Below are positions 11,416-23,499 of a stretch of 64,000 bases of DNA, piece after piece. A program made the translations under genes and the position numbers. Positions within the stretch are counted from its first letter, which is position 1. Every line of letters begins with the position of its first letter. This stretch comes from Bubalus kerabau (Eukaryota > Chordata > Mammalia > Artiodactyla > Bovidae), in the NCBI RefSeq assembly GCF_029407905.1, contig NC_073633.1, positions 28,410,501 to 28,474,500 of the forward strand. Reading direction: 5' to 3'. The notes beneath the pieces are model-generated. The model made no database searches, had not been told where the DNA came from, and was given only the letters and a program-made list of their open reading frames with translations.

Positions 11416-13199
11416 TGATCGTGAAAATTGCACCACAGTGTTGTCTGACCTATTCCTCCTGGTAATAGCTTGTGGGGTACATACAGGAGAATGGGACAGG
11501 ACCCTAAGAAGAGAGTCCTAAACATAAGCGTGCTGAAGGAAATATTCTATTCTTACTTCCATAATTTTTTGCATGGTACAGGTATCTCTAGTTTAGCAAG
11601 AAAACCCAGTTAACATTTCTAGATGGAATAGTCAGAGCTTTCTTCCTTGCATGTGTCTCCAAGATTCCCATGGGTCAGAGAAGGATCCCCCTGAATGGAA
11701 AGTGCTTCCTCCTAAACCAAAGTCATTTCTGTGAAGTAGTTATATTCATGTTGACTCTGTCAACATGCCGTGGAGAAAATGTTATCTAAGGCAGATGTCA
11801 AATAATGTGTAGTTAAGTGATAAGATTATTATCCTGATTTATCATGGAATGACAGCTTTGTAAAACACAATAAAAGTAAAATACATGACTTCTTTTTCAC
11901 TGATAATGGTAGAGTTGATCTTCCAATTGGAAAACTATTTTTGGACCTTGAACATCAGGTAGCACAGAGATAAGGAAAACAGATGAGATGAGCACTGACA
12001 TTGCCCAGCTTACTTCATGGAGGCAGCTTCCAGGCACCAGTGCACGAGGGGTTTACCAGTAATAGTGCAGCTGTCTCATTGTGGGATTGAGACAGAATAG
12101 GAGAACGGAGATCCTGAACTACCTAAAAATTGTGGACCTCTGTACCAGAGAGGAGGAATGTTGAAAAAAGAGAGAGAGAGAGATAAGCGCAAGGCAGGGG
12201 TTGTGGGTGAGAGTTGGGGGGAGTTGGACTATCCTTGGATGACCGCAACCTTACCCCTTTAGCCTCATGAGGGACAGGTGAGCTTAATTAGGGACCTTGG
12301 TTCTTGAAACACAATCACTATCCTTTCGCTTCTTGTCACATAGTGGTTTAACTCAACTAAGCATTTTTTTTAGGATGTCACGTTTAGATGCCTAATACGT
12401 TAGCCAGGCACTCTTCATTCCAGAGGCTCGTGTGCGTGGGGTTCCTCTGTCTTCTGTTTGTTTGTTTTATTAAGGATTCAGGAATCTCTGTGGAAAGAAC
12501 TGTTTGCTCCGTGTCTGTCAGCCCATTGGTCTGGTTTCCTGTGCAATTATATGTGCCAGTAAAGTGAACCCAGAAGAAGATTTAACCGGTCATTTCATAG
12601 CTTGTTTTCTCTAGGGTTGGGTTTGCCTTATGCAAAGTAAGACTGTATTATGGTGAGAAGTCAAAACATTGCTCTTTGCTGACATACACCATCTAAGGCA
12701 TGGCGATGCTGCGGCTGCAGGCAGCTGGGAGGTGGCCTGACACGGGCTCTCAGGCAGTGCTGTCAACCCAGGAACAATGCTGTGACTCTTAGTTGAATTA
12801 AGTCTGCTTTGTTTATTTTTGTTTTTATTTCCAATACTCTAGGAGGTGGGTCAAAGAGGATCGTGCTGCGATGTATGTCAAAGAGTGTATTGCCTATGTT
12901 TTCCTCTAAGAATTTTATGGATTCTGGCCTTAATTTAAGTCGTTAATCCATTTTGAGTTTATTTTGTGTTCGGCGTTGGGAAGGGTTCTAGTATCATCCT
13001 TTTACCTGTAGCTTTCCAATTGTCTTCCAATTAGAAATAAACATTTGTAAATGGCAATGACCAAGTCAGTTGAACACAAGAGCAATCTTCTTCAAATGAT
13101 ACCTGTTAATGGACATAGAATTTCTCAACAGTCAAAATGACCTGTTTTGCTAAAATTAGGGTATTTTTTTTAATGCACAGCTGTTTGCTGGGCTGTTCT

Positions 13200-13330
13200 G
13201 TTTGTTTTTGCTTTTGGCTATGCCGGGTCTTAATTTCGGCTTGTGAGATCTAGTTCCCTGATCAAGGATCAAACTCAGGCCCCCGGCATTGGGAGCGCAG
13301 AGTCCTATCCCCTGGACCAAAGTTCCCCCT
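13200..13330 (-). mobile_element. CHR-type SINE, unit B copy
   Basis: Same insertion as at 353-476, carried by the segmental duplication. Confidence 0.7.
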
Positions 13331-14273
13331 AAAATTAGGGTCTTGAGTCAAGTTCTCATGCTGGCAGGACTCTCTGGCTCAGTGGATCACCAAGGTTCTC
13401 TTAAACTGTTGTGCATGTTCAGGAATCCCTAGGCTCCAGCATTCATTCTGGAAACTTACAGAGTTGTCTACAACGTGGAAACCAAAACCAGACATGATTC
13501 CTATCTCAAACTTCTTTCAGTTGACTGAGGAGCAGGTTAAAAAAAAAAAAAAAAATCTTCTGCCCTGTCTGTAGTCCCACTAACCTGGACCCAAAGATGT
13601 GGAATGAGGGATCAGACTGGAAGTAGAGAGCTGACACAGTTATATCCAGGGGAATAAAACCTGCTTGGATACTTTCCTTTCACTGTTCAGATTTCGTTTT
13701 GTTTTTTCATCTCCCTCTCCCTTCCTATGCCCTGTTTATCAAGATGTTGAAGCCCCAGTGCTCAGGTGTTCAACACCCATTGTGCAGGACTCTAGGTTGT
13801 TTGGAGGAAATCTGTGTTTACCTTCAGGTGGGTGTTCAGACATCCCTCCTGTTAAATAAGGATGGGGACTACACCCTTCAGGAATATTAAAACCATTATA
13901 ACTATTAAATTCTGCATTTTTATAGTTGTGCCTATAAATTTTTAAATAACAATGATTCGGTGTTTATGCCACATCTCGTAGACTGCCCAGAAATAAAACA
14001 TATATCTTTTTTCTCCTTCTGTGTCCCTCACTGTCCTTATAGAAAGTCTGGTCCCGAAGTTGCAGACAAGAGTTTAGCCTGCAGAGATGCAGAGGGTAAA
14101 CTCTGTGCAATGGGCCCAATTGTAGCAGAGATGCAGAGCACTGACCCAAGTGGCTCCACATTCCTGCTCAGGAGCAGAGGAGTAGGGAGACGTTCCTGCT
14201 TTGGGAGGGGGTGATACTTTCTCCTAGTTTCTTGGAGCACATGAAAAACTCACTCCACTCCAATGGCAGTCTG

Positions 14274-14400
14274 CCTTCAAACTGGGTATAGGATGAGAAT
14301 ATCCGCTTTGCCAGTAATCACATCATCTCAGGGAAAATTAATCCATCAATCAATCATGTTTCAGATATGTTGAAAAAGTGTTTATATAGTCTTAAAATAA
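14274..14400. repeat. Inverted copy of unit sequence
   Basis: The reverse complement of 25981-26100 aligns base for base with most of this stretch, including the blocks CTTTGCCA, CACCTCAGGG and GAAAAAGTGTTTAT. It follows directly on the end of unit B, marking an inversion breakpoint at about 14273. Confidence 0.8.
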
Positions 14401-15605
14401 AAACAGAAAAAATCTCACCTTAATTTACAGAGATATTGTGTCTCACAAGTTATCCAATAGCAGTATATTTTTCTTAGGTGAAAAATGCCATTTCTTCATT
14501 ATCCTTTATCTTGACATGTGGAACTTTGCTGAATGTTCATTAACTGTATGCAAGGCTGAAAGCAAATCAGTTTGAAGGCTGCAGTGAATATTGATCATGT
14601 CTTAGAGCATTCTTTCATTGATCTGTCAACAAATATGGGAAAATACACCTCAGTTATATAGTCAGGGGAATTAAAGTGGCCCTGCCTGGCGCTGAGAAGG
14701 GCACTTTTATGTTGAACATAAGTCACCTGCTCTTCTCTGTCAGGACCGGGGGCTTGTCTGGAGGGGCCGCTGAGAATGGGAACACTGACCACAGGGCTAC
14801 CAAACCCTGTAGGCGGCATTTCTAGCAGTGCCAACATGGCCCTGGCTTTTCACTGAGCTTTGGTTCCTTTCTTGAAAAATAAGGAGAAACTTTGTGTTAT
14901 AAAAAAAAAATGACATGAATGAAAATCTAATGTAGGTACTGGAACAAACTCTGCCTTTTATATTAATAATGGTCATCAGTGAGTGAAACTTGCTATATCA
15001 AGATGCCATAATATGTACCTGTGCTTAAAATTTTATTTATATAAAACACACAAGCAGGTGTGTTTATATATAATTTCATTTTATAATGATTTTAAACAAA
15101 CAGAGATATATAAATGGTTTTGATTCTTAAGTCCATGAAGTAGGTTCTATTATTGCCATTTTACATATGAAGAAACTGATGCACAGAGAGGCTAAGGAGT
15201 ACCTCAAAAATCATGCTGTGATGCAGATGAAAAGTTTGAATCCAGCTAATTTCAATTCATCTTTTTATTAAGGATGATATCAAATGTATACAAAAGTGTT
15301 TGGGATGAAAGAACAAAGTCTGGGCCTGTCCTCCCCTCCTGCCTGCATTCCTGTCCCTTTTCCTCCTCCCTCTCCCGTCCAGCGAAGCAGAACAGTGTTC
15401 CTGACTATTAAAGGCAGGTGGCTTCCCATGTCACTCTACTCTCTTCCTGTGCCCATGGCTTCTTATTACACTGTGAGCACTGTGAGCAGCACCTTGATAA
15501 CTTCTACAACATCCAATAGTTCTTTCTTAAGTAAGGGAGGGCGTTAGGAACTCAAAAAGGATAGTGAACTAAGTGGTCCTGTGAGGTGAGTAAAATTTTG
15601 GAAAG
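14400..15605. other. Non-duplicated block, left part, with MIR remnant
   Basis: No gene seen. 15130-15225 resembles a sense MIR SINE core (CCATTTTACATATGAAGAAACTG and CAGAGAGGCTAAG blocks). The rest is AT-rich sequence I do not recognise. Confidence 0.5.
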
Positions 15606-15800
15606 GACTTCCCTGGTGGCTCAGATGGAAAAAAATATCTGTCTGCAATACAGGAGACCTAGGTTCAGTCCCTGGGTCAGGAAGATCCCCTGGAGGGAAA
15701 AATGGCAACCCACTCGAGGAATCCTGCCTGGGGAATGCCATGGACAGAGGGGCCTGGCAGGCTACAGTCCATAGGGTCACAAAGCAACTCACTCACTCAA
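15606..15800 (+). mobile_element. Bov-tA SINE
   Basis: Sense copy with ACTTCCCTGGTGGCTCAG and GGCAACCCACTC blocks. Confidence 0.88.
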
Positions 15801-15811
15801 CAGCAGCTTCG

Positions 15812-16050
15812 TAACTAACCTTTACACTTTACAGACAAGGAAGCAGAAAGTCAAAGCCAACAACTTGCTTAAGGTCACACAGTCTGTGCTGTGACGTCCT
15901 TTCTGCCTACTATCCTGTACTGGATACCACTACAGCCCCCTGGAACCTGAGCTCCATCAAAGCAGACATCACATCTGTCTTGCCAACTAATGTTTCCCCA
16001 ATGCTTACCAGAAAACTAAGAATTAATGAATAAACTATACTGAAATTTCT
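15812..16050 (+). mobile_element. MIR/L2-type old repeat remnants
   Basis: 15812-15900 has the MIR-like AAGGTCACACAGTCTGTG block. 15900-16050 resembles an L2 3' end. Both are weak by eye. Confidence 0.45.
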
Positions 16051-16362
16051 CACACTGGGATCCATGCTGTGATGATAAAAATCACAGGGAAAAAAACAGG
16101 TATATTTCCATGAGATGTTAATTCAGATTTGTTTGCTTTCTGGATCAGCTTCTATATTATGACTAATAATTTAAAATTTTATTTTTGGGCTATTCATGTT
16201 GTGAATCGTAAATCTGTATAGGTTTTAAACATAAAATGAGTCTATATCAAAGGCATCATGCAACCAAACATGACTTTGGACCTCTACCCCAGAGGATGTT
16301 GTGTTCTTAGATATTTTTATAGAGAAGCTAGAAATCCAGTTTTCAATGTGATATCTGATTTT

Positions 16363-16475
16363 TAAATAATAACCATAACTACTAGCTTCATATACACAGT
16401 CCAAGGTTGCAGCCTCTTTCTCCACCACAGAAATTGCTGACTGGATTTGAGTTACCTTCTGGGTCATGCTGGATC
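16363..16475 (-). pseudogene. TRAV19: Truncated TRAV19-like V fragment
   Basis: A 3' splice site (TTTTCTGCAG) is followed by a V-exon start reading SSMTQKVTQIQSAISVVEKE, then Cys23 (LDCVYE) and CDR1 up to about YGYYL. There homology to V domains stops. Trp41, FR2, FR3 and Cys104 are missing and no RSS follows. The frame stays open for about 45 more codons of unrelated sequence. SSM plus QKVTQ and VVEKE recall human TRAV19; the related TRAV14 and TRDV1 are less close. No convincing leader exon was found. It lies in a 5.8-kb block that is not part of the tandem units, beside TRAV18-type genes as in human. Confidence 0.75.
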
Positions 16476-16499
16476 CTGCAGAAAAGAGCCTTTACTTAC

Positions 16500-17095
16500 A
16501 ACCATGATGATATAGGGGATGAAGTGGCTTAGGACCAAATGCCCCGATTCCATTGCCCATTACCCCTCCCTTTCAAAATGCATCAGGTAACAATGCTCTG
16601 CCCTCCCCACAGCCTTGGCACTGAGAGAGGCGCATGAGTCCTGTGTGTGGCCACCCTCACCAAGACAGACAGAGGCTCTGCCTGCCCTCGGCGCACTGGC
16701 AACCAGCATATGGGCAGCTCCTCCCTACAGTGACGTGGCCTCTGCTCCATTTCAGATCCAGATCTGAATTCTGCACCCTGTGCTCAAGAGGTCCAGGCAG
16801 ATCTCCTGGGCTATGTGATGCTTCTGCCGCACGCAGGAAACTGAGTCAGCAGCTGGAGGGCCGTTTGTCTGTGTCATGTCACACGCTTCCTTTATAGGAG
16901 GGAAATGCTAGACTTCTGCACATCAGTTTGTCGAATTAGAACACTATCAGACTAGAAATAAACAGTGGTAAAACTGAATCATGTTCAGTTTGTTCTCCTT
17001 TGGATCAGATAATCAAAAGTAACACTGGGGTTTCGACTCTAACAGAAAGGCAGAATTTTTCACTTCATCTTTGTTCCTGCCTCCTGTGGAATCTG
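16500..17095. other. Intergenic, upstream of the TRAV19-like fragment
   Basis: No leader exon or promoter could be assigned. A GC-rich patch at about 16590-16870 has an open frame without recognisable homology, which I do not call a gene. Confidence 0.4.
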
Positions 17096-17212
17096 GGAGA
17101 AGGCAGTGGCACCCCACTCCAGTACTCTTGCCTGGAAAATCCCATGCACAGAGGAACCTGGTAGACTGAAGTCCATGGAGTCGGTGAGGGTCAGACATGA
17201 CTGAGCGACTTC
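17096..17212 (+). mobile_element. Partial Bov-tA/BOV-A2 SINE
   Basis: 3' half of a sense SINE (GGAGAAGGCAGTGGCACCCC to GACATGACTGAGCGAC). Confidence 0.85.
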
Positions 17213-17747
17213 CCTTCCCTTCCCTATGGAATCTGGTAAAAGTTACCTGCAAAATATTTTGTTGTCTATGAACGATTTCATATCTTACCTCTGCGTCACA
17301 AAATCTGCCAAGTGTGTGCCATGTTAAATAGCAGCAGGGGGAGAAATACATGTATATGTGATCACAATTTACATGTGTGTAAACAAAAGTAAATTCAGAA
17401 AATTTTAGTCAGTGCCTAAATATAAGAACTCCTGTGAGAACTCATATGTGTATTTATGAATCACCCCAGCTCTTCCAAACCACACCCATTAATTGTGCTG
17501 GAAATTGGGATGGGAAAACCCTAAAAATACACAAATCTGGAGCCAAAGCATCATCAAAAGCAATAGAAATCCTGTTAGAAATGCCAGCAGAGTTCAATCT
17601 CCACTGACGTCTGTTCCCTGCATCACAGTCTTAAAACTCTTTGCCATCTTAAATATTGGGAGTTGTGTCTCACTGCTCTAGACATAGGTCCATGAGAACA
17701 TGTAGGACCAAGGTCATCAACATTTTAAATGTTATTGTTCTTCATAA

Positions 17748-17883
17748 GGGCTTTGCCTGGTGGCTCAGCTGGTAAAGAGTCCGCCTGCAATGTGAAAGAA
17801 CTGGGTTTGATCCCTGGGTTGAGAAGGTCCCCTGGAAAAGGGAATGACTACCCACTCCGGTATTCTGACCTGGAGAATTCTTG
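17748..17883 (+). mobile_element. Partial Bov-tA SINE
   Basis: 5' two thirds of a sense SINE, from GGCTTTGCCTGGTGG to GACCTGGAGAATTC. Confidence 0.85.
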
Positions 17884-18120
17884 ATAAATCAATTTGCTTA
17901 ATGCTAGAGAGGAAGATGGACCAGCATTCTTTTTACCCTCCCTCTCAGCTTCATCAGGTAGCTTTCACTTGAAAACCCTAGAAATTCTTGAAGCCACAAA
18001 GCAAACACTAGATTTTAGGCTTTTGTATTGAGAGAAAATTGCCTTTGAAAGTTTCTGCTTTGGCACAAATTACTAATGTGCTTAGAAAAGTCAATGAAAC
18101 TTCCTCATCATACCCGTATT

Positions 18121-18340
18121 TGTTGCTGTTTAGTCACTAAGTTGAGCCCGACTCTTTGCAACCCCACGAACTGTAACCCAGCAGGCTCCTCTGTCCATGG
18201 GATTTCCAAGGTAAGAATACTGGGGTGGGTTGCTATATCCTTCTCCAGGGAATCTGCTCAACTCAGGGATTGAACTCATCCCGAAGAAGGTCTTCTGCAT
18301 TGGCAGGCAGATTCTTTACCACTGAACCTCCAGGGAAGCC
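18121..18340 (-). mobile_element. Bov-tA SINE
   Basis: Antisense copy, from GTTGCTGTTTAGTCACT to CCTCCAGGGAAGCCC. Confidence 0.88.
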
Positions 18341-18344
18341 CAGA

Positions 18345-19410
18345 CCCATATTTACTAATTGTCTAAAAAAAGGATTTGCTTTAATAAGATATACAGTGTA
18401 GCAGAACAGAAAATGCTGTGTCTTACAGTCCCAATGAAGACACATATTTGCCACAGAAAGGGGTTTTTTAATTTGAAAGATATAGTCCTCATTGCCATGG
18501 CAAAGACCTGTAATATATATCCTCTTTAATATGGCTACTGAGGCTCAGCTATAAGCCCTGAATAAGTAGGTTATTCAATCACAGAGAATCTGAGCAAATT
18601 TATGTTCAAAGTCATAAAAGATGATGACTGCAATTTTTTGGCTTCATTATTCAGGAACATATACAGACTCCTGTGATTGCCCATTGAGTAAAGTACACTT
18701 TTCATTATTGCATTAACTTATTGTTCATCAAATGAAAACTTCAAAAATTATTAAATTCTAAGAAGGCAATGGTATTTAACAAAAAAGAAACATATTTCAT
18801 GATGCTTCTATCAATTAGCTTTTAGGAATACTAGTCATGCATCAGAATGATTGACGTCCTACCCAAGCTCTGCTCCTAACTGGTTATGTTACCTTGGTTA
18901 AGTCACTAAACATCTCTACACCTCAATTTTGTCATTTGTAAATTGGAAGTCTCCTAGTGTCTACCTGAAGAGGTGGAGAGGGATTTAAAAGCTTAGCCCA
19001 TTGCCCATAAACCTGTCAATGTCACATATTGAGGACAAACAGAGCTCAGTGAGTGAATAAAAAGATTTGTGAAAGAAATATTATTTTAAGACATGTGTGG
19101 TGTCTTAAAGTATACAATCCTAAAGCAGGAGACTCGGTCATGTATACTATATTCTCAACACTTATTCATATCACTGACACACATGAGTATGTGCTCAAAA
19201 ATTTTCCCGAATGAATGCAAGTATAGCTTGGAATGATTATATCTCATGTAAACATTAAATCATAATTTTAAAGAGCATTTTCTCTTTTTTTTTTTTAAGA
19301 GCATTTTCTCTTGTACTTACTCATTTTACATCCTAAGGAAATGTTGGTGCCAAATAAAGCAAAATGAAATGAAACAAATATGAAAACACAAAAAGTCACA
19401 CCTCTAACTG
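18345..19410. other. Intergenic, one MIR remnant
   Basis: 18860-19010 resembles a MIR SINE (CTAACTGGTTATGTTACCTT, then TCTCTACACCTCAATTTTGT). A tandem pair GAGCATTTTCTCTT at about 19272 and 19300 flanks a T run. No gene. Confidence 0.45.
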
Positions 19411-19935
19411 AAAGTACATTCATTTAGAGCAATAAAGCTCCTGCACATGAGTGCTTATACCAGCATTATTTATAAGAGCTAAAAAGTGGAAATAACCAAA
19501 ATGTTTCCAAAACAATCATTCTTCAAGTGAAGAATGGATAAGGAGAATAGGTGGTATCACAGAGCAGCCTATTAAGTGACCATAAGGAGTAGTGAAGAAC
19601 TGATATGGAGACACGCCATGGAGAGATTCTGCTAGATGAAAGAAGACGGTACAAACAGTCATATGCGATCTGATTCTATCTCTAGGAAACGCCCAGAACT
19701 GTCAAATCCATAGAGACAGAGAACAGAGGAGTGGATGCCAGTGTCTGGGGGAAACGGGAACGGGAGTGACTGCTAATGGGTACAAAGTTTCTTCCTGGGG
19801 TGGTGTTCTGGAATCAGATAGTACTGATGACTGCACAGCTCTGTGAACATGCTAGAAACCACTCGATTGTACAGGTAAAAGCGTGAAGGTGATGATATGT
19901 GAATTATCTTTATAAAGCTGTTATTTAAAAAGTGA
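19410..19935 (+). mobile_element. Old L1 3' fragment
   Basis: Sense decayed L1 ORF2 end and 3' UTR: TTTATAAGAGCTAAAAAGTGG, ATGAAAGAAGACGGTACAAA and TAGAGACAGAGAACAGAGG blocks are typical. No intact frame. Confidence 0.65.
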
Positions 19936-20083
19936 TAGAGCTGAAAATACTCATATTAATTACAGATCAAGTGCTGGGATGGAAAGAGTCCTGGGGGCTT
20001 CTAATCTGCCAATATCAGGGCAAAGTAAGATGATTACAATGCTTTGATCTTAAAGAGGAGGGTAAAATTTATGAAGAGGGTTT

Positions 20084-21104
20084 CAGTTCAGTTCAGTCGC
20101 TCAGTCGTGTCTGACTCTTTGCGACCCCATGAATTGCAGCACATCAGGCCTCCCTGTCCATCACCAACCCCCTGAGTTCCCCCAGACTCATGTCCATTGA
20201 GTCAGTGATGCCATCCAGCCATCTCATCCTCCGTTGTCCCTCTCTTCCTGCCCCCAATCCCTCCCAGCTTCAGAGTCCTTTCCAATGAGTCAACTGTTCC
20301 ATGAGGTGGCCAAAGTACTGGAGTTTAAGCTTTAGCATCATTCCTTCCAAAGAAATCCCAGGGCTGATCTCCTTCAGAATGGGCTGGTTGGATTTCCTTG
20401 CAGTCCAAGGGATTCTCAAGAGTCTTCTCCAACACCACAGTTCAAAAGCATCAATTCTTTGGCATTCAGCTTTCTTCACAGTCCAACTATCACATCCATA
20501 CATGACCACTGGAAAAACCATAGCCTTGACTAGACGGACCTTTGTGGCAAAGTAATGTCTCTGCTTTTGAATATGCTATCTAGGTTGGTCATAACTTTCC
20601 TTCCAAGGAGTAAGCGTCTTTTAATTTCACTGCAGTCACCATCTGCAGTGATTTTGGAGCCCCGAAAAATAAAGTCTGACATTGTTTCCACTGTTTCCCC
20701 ATGTATTTCCCATGAAGTGATGGGACCAGATGCCATGATCTTTGTTTTCTGAATATTGAGTTTTAAGCCAACTTTTTCACTCTCCACTTTCACCTTCATC
20801 AAGAGGCTTTTTAGTTCCTCTTCACTTTCTGCCCTAAGGGTGGTGTCATCTGCATATCTGAGGTTATTGATATTTCTCACGGCAATCTTGATTCCAGCTT
20901 TTGTTTCTTCCAGTCCAGCGTTTCTCGTGGTGTACTCTGCATAGGAGTTACATAAACATGGTGACAATATACAGCCTTGACGAACTCCTTTTCCTATTTG
21001 GAACCAGTCTGTTGTTCCATGTCCAGTTCTAAACTGTTGCTTCCTGACCTGCATACAAATTTCTCAAGAGGCAGGTCAGGTGGTCTGGTATTCCCATCTC
21101 TTTC
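20084..21104 (-). mobile_element. BovB LINE fragment with 9-bp target-site duplication
   Basis: Antisense 5'-truncated BovB coding a reverse-transcriptase remnant with the YADD motif on the minus strand. The duplication AGAGGGTTT stands at 20075-20083 and 21105-21113. Dead through frameshifts. Confidence 0.9.
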
Positions 21105-22250
21105 AGAGGGTTTTACCATGAAGCAATTCAGCCTGTATTTCAGGATATCTTAGTGTCCTGGGCCCAAGAAACTTGATTCTGCAATTTCATTTTCTTTTTC
21201 TAAAGAAGAGCCTCTGAAATCACAGAAGACTCAGGCTTGCAAAACCTTCATCTGTACCTGCCAGTCTTACAGAATCATACAAGAGAGATAAAGCATGGTG
21301 AGGTTCAGAGATCTCCAGAATGCCAGGAAGAATTTCTCTCGGTGAGTTTCATTCATTGCAAGTTGCAGTGAGAGCCACTCATTTCTTTGTTTTTTGCTCC
21401 TCTGCTGTGGGAACACTGTGAATATGTCAAGAATTTAGAATCCCTGTCAACAAAAGTCCCTCTTTTCACTAACGGACTGAGTGTTTGCTTGGTCACTGAA
21501 TTTGACCCACTTCAAAAGGATCAGAGGCCTCAATACAGTGATAAAGATAATATGTCAGGTTACGTGGTCATGTTTATGTCCAGAATTTCTCACAGCACAG
21601 ATCCTCAAGACCAGAATCGGGATCATGACCTAGCATTCTGTAAAGAGCTGCCATGATGACAAGATGAGGGTGGAGCTATCACCAACATATAAGCAAGACA
21701 CCTCATATGCAAAATGTTCACTGACTAGACTGCTCTGACCCACAGGGCCCTTGACAGAAGGAATATCTTCTCAGGAAACCATCTTCATGGGACTCACAGC
21801 AGCAGCATTTCTTGAGCAACCATAGGAGTTGGAAAAGTCAAGGGAAGAGAGTGTAAAGGTCCCAGACACTAAAGACGGAGTGTCTGCAGGTGAAACTCAG
21901 CAACACACAAAATGCTGGTCTGAATTATAAAAATCAGACAGTAGCTTCAAGGTCATACGTGCATCCATGAACGAGGTGTCCTGGGAGTTTTCATCAACAG
22001 GTTGTGACATATTTCAGCATATATCAACTGAACTCTTATTGAATAGAGTTAATGTCACTTCCAGGAATTCTATGCCATCTGGAGAAATGTGACTGGGCTC
22101 AAAACAGGCATTTCTGGAGAAGGCCTTTTAGATTCCTCTCTTCACTGTACCTCCCAGATTCCTCTCTGTAGACCAATCCAAGAATTGCAGTGTTCTTGGC
22201 ACTGAGCGTCAGAGCTGGAAGTACTTTGACGATGCCTCTGGCATAAAACA

Positions 22251-22462
22251 GGGGCTTCCCACGTGGCTCAGTTGTAAATAATCTGCCTGCCAAACAGGAG
22301 ACACGGGTACCATTCCTGGGTTGGGATAATTCCCAAGAGAAAGAAATGGCAACCCACTCCAGTCTTCTTGCCTGGGAAATCCCATGGACAGAAGAGCCCA
22401 CTACAGTCATAGGGTCGCAAAAGACTTGGACGTGACTTAGTACATAAACAACAACACAGCTA
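22251..22462 (+). mobile_element. Bov-tA SINE shared by units B and C
   Basis: Same insertion as at 10404, with the same target duplication GCATAAAACA at 22241-22250 and 22463-22472. Confidence 0.9.
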
Positions 22463-22536
22463 GCATAAAACACTGAAGACAGAAACAGCAACCCCCTTGC
22501 AGGGCTGTCCACAGCCAGAGCCCCATCTGCACTCGG

Positions 22537-22575
22537 GGTTTGTGCTCAGCTGCCCCGCAGCCCTCTCTCACTGTG
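22537..22575 (-). other. 23-RSS of V copy C
   Basis: Heptamer CACAGTG (22569-22575), 23-bp spacer and nonamer GCACAAACC (22537-22545). It matches copies A and B apart from one spacer base. Confidence 0.9.
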
Positions 22576-23049
22576 TCACACAGAGCACAGTAGTACACAG
22601 CCGAGTCTGATGCTTGCACTGCCGGTTTCTGCAGGTGGAAGGAGCTGTCACGCTTAACAAGAGTGGCTTGGAAACCTTTACTCTTTGGGTTCTGGTCTGA
22701 CATCGAGCCCTTCAGGAGGAGTTGAGGAGCTTTGTTGAAATGCTGGATATACCAGAAAAGATAAGGAGCCAAATCAGTAGTCTGGTAAGTGCAGTTCAGG
22801 GTCAGGAGAGCCCCCTCTGAGACAGTCACTGGGCCCTCTGTCTGGTTCACTGAGTCACCATTGGTCCCTCCTGGAAGAGAATCACTTTGTTATGGTAGAA
22901 ATGTACAGGAGAGGAGTTTTCAGCTAGAGACGAAAAATAAAACTTACCTGTAAATCATAGGAAAATGAAAAATCATTAACATTTAGGATAAAATGTTACT
23001 TACTGAATATTAAGATGATCAGAAGAACTGAGTGAGTGGCAGAATGCAT
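22576..23049 (-). CDS. T-cell receptor alpha V gene, TRAV18-related (copy C)
   Basis: Third copy of the subgroup. The leader exon is 23004-23049 (donor GTAAGT) and the V exon is 22576-22870 (295 nt). The frame is open with Cys23, Trp41 and YYC. It differs from copies A and B in CDR1 (about TTDLAPYL) and strongly in CDR2 (GSMSDQNPKSKG region). The exon ends CALC rather than CALS, so the germline puts a free cysteine two residues after Cys104, at the base of CDR3. RSS and splice sites are intact. It is likely functional. Confidence 0.9.
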
Positions 23050-23250
23050 GTTCGCAAAAGAAAACGATCCTTGTTCCCTGGATTACACAAATCTAATAAA
23101 TCTAGCCTCCATCTGAATGTTACAGAAGCTCCTCGCTCAGAAACTGAGAGCCCCTTTCTGTACTGCAGCAATATTCTCCCTTGTGGCTACAAAGCAGGCA
23201 AGTGAAACCAGCTCCTGAATACAATGGGGAACCGCATCTGAAGGAAGCCC

Positions 23251-23263
23251 CGCCCTCTGGTGG
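23251..23263 (+). promoter_or_regulatory. CTCF-like motif upstream of V copy C
   Basis: CGCCCTCTGGTGG about 200 bp upstream of the leader ATG, in the same orientation as in copies A and B. Function is inferred. Confidence 0.5.
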
Positions 23264-23499
23264 TGATCGTGAAAATTGCACCACAGTGCTGTCTGGCCTA
23301 TTCCTCCTGATAATAGCTTGTGGGGTACGTACAGAAGAATGGGACAGGACCCTAAGAAAAGAGTCCTAAATATAAGCGTGTCAGGGAAACTATTATTACT
23401 TCCATAATTTTTTTGCATGGTACAGGTATCTCTAGCTTTGCAATAAACCCCAATTACAATTTCTAGATGGAATAGTCAGGGATTTCTTCCTTCCATATG

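Larger units (their letters stand above)
9148..14273. repeat. Segmental duplication unit B
   Basis: Holds V copy B. The 3' flank (9148-10690) aligns with unit C (21115-22537), the 5' flank with unit A. It ends abruptly at about 14273, where an inverted fragment begins. No other gene is seen. Confidence 0.85.

Noticed and set aside
16225..16362. Continuation of the TRAV19-like open frame as a functional V domain
   Set aside because: No Trp41, FR3, Cys104 or RSS; the sequence after CDR1 is unrelated.
16480..16560. Possible leader exon for the TRAV19-like fragment, with GTAAGTAA just upstream of the acceptor
   Set aside because: It would leave an intron of only about 24 bp and the encoded peptide does not resemble a TRAV leader.
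4904..23049. Classifying copies A-C as TRDV genes
   Set aside because: Leader and framework resemble TRAV18/TRAV9-type segments; nothing in the germline sequence shows joining to D segments.
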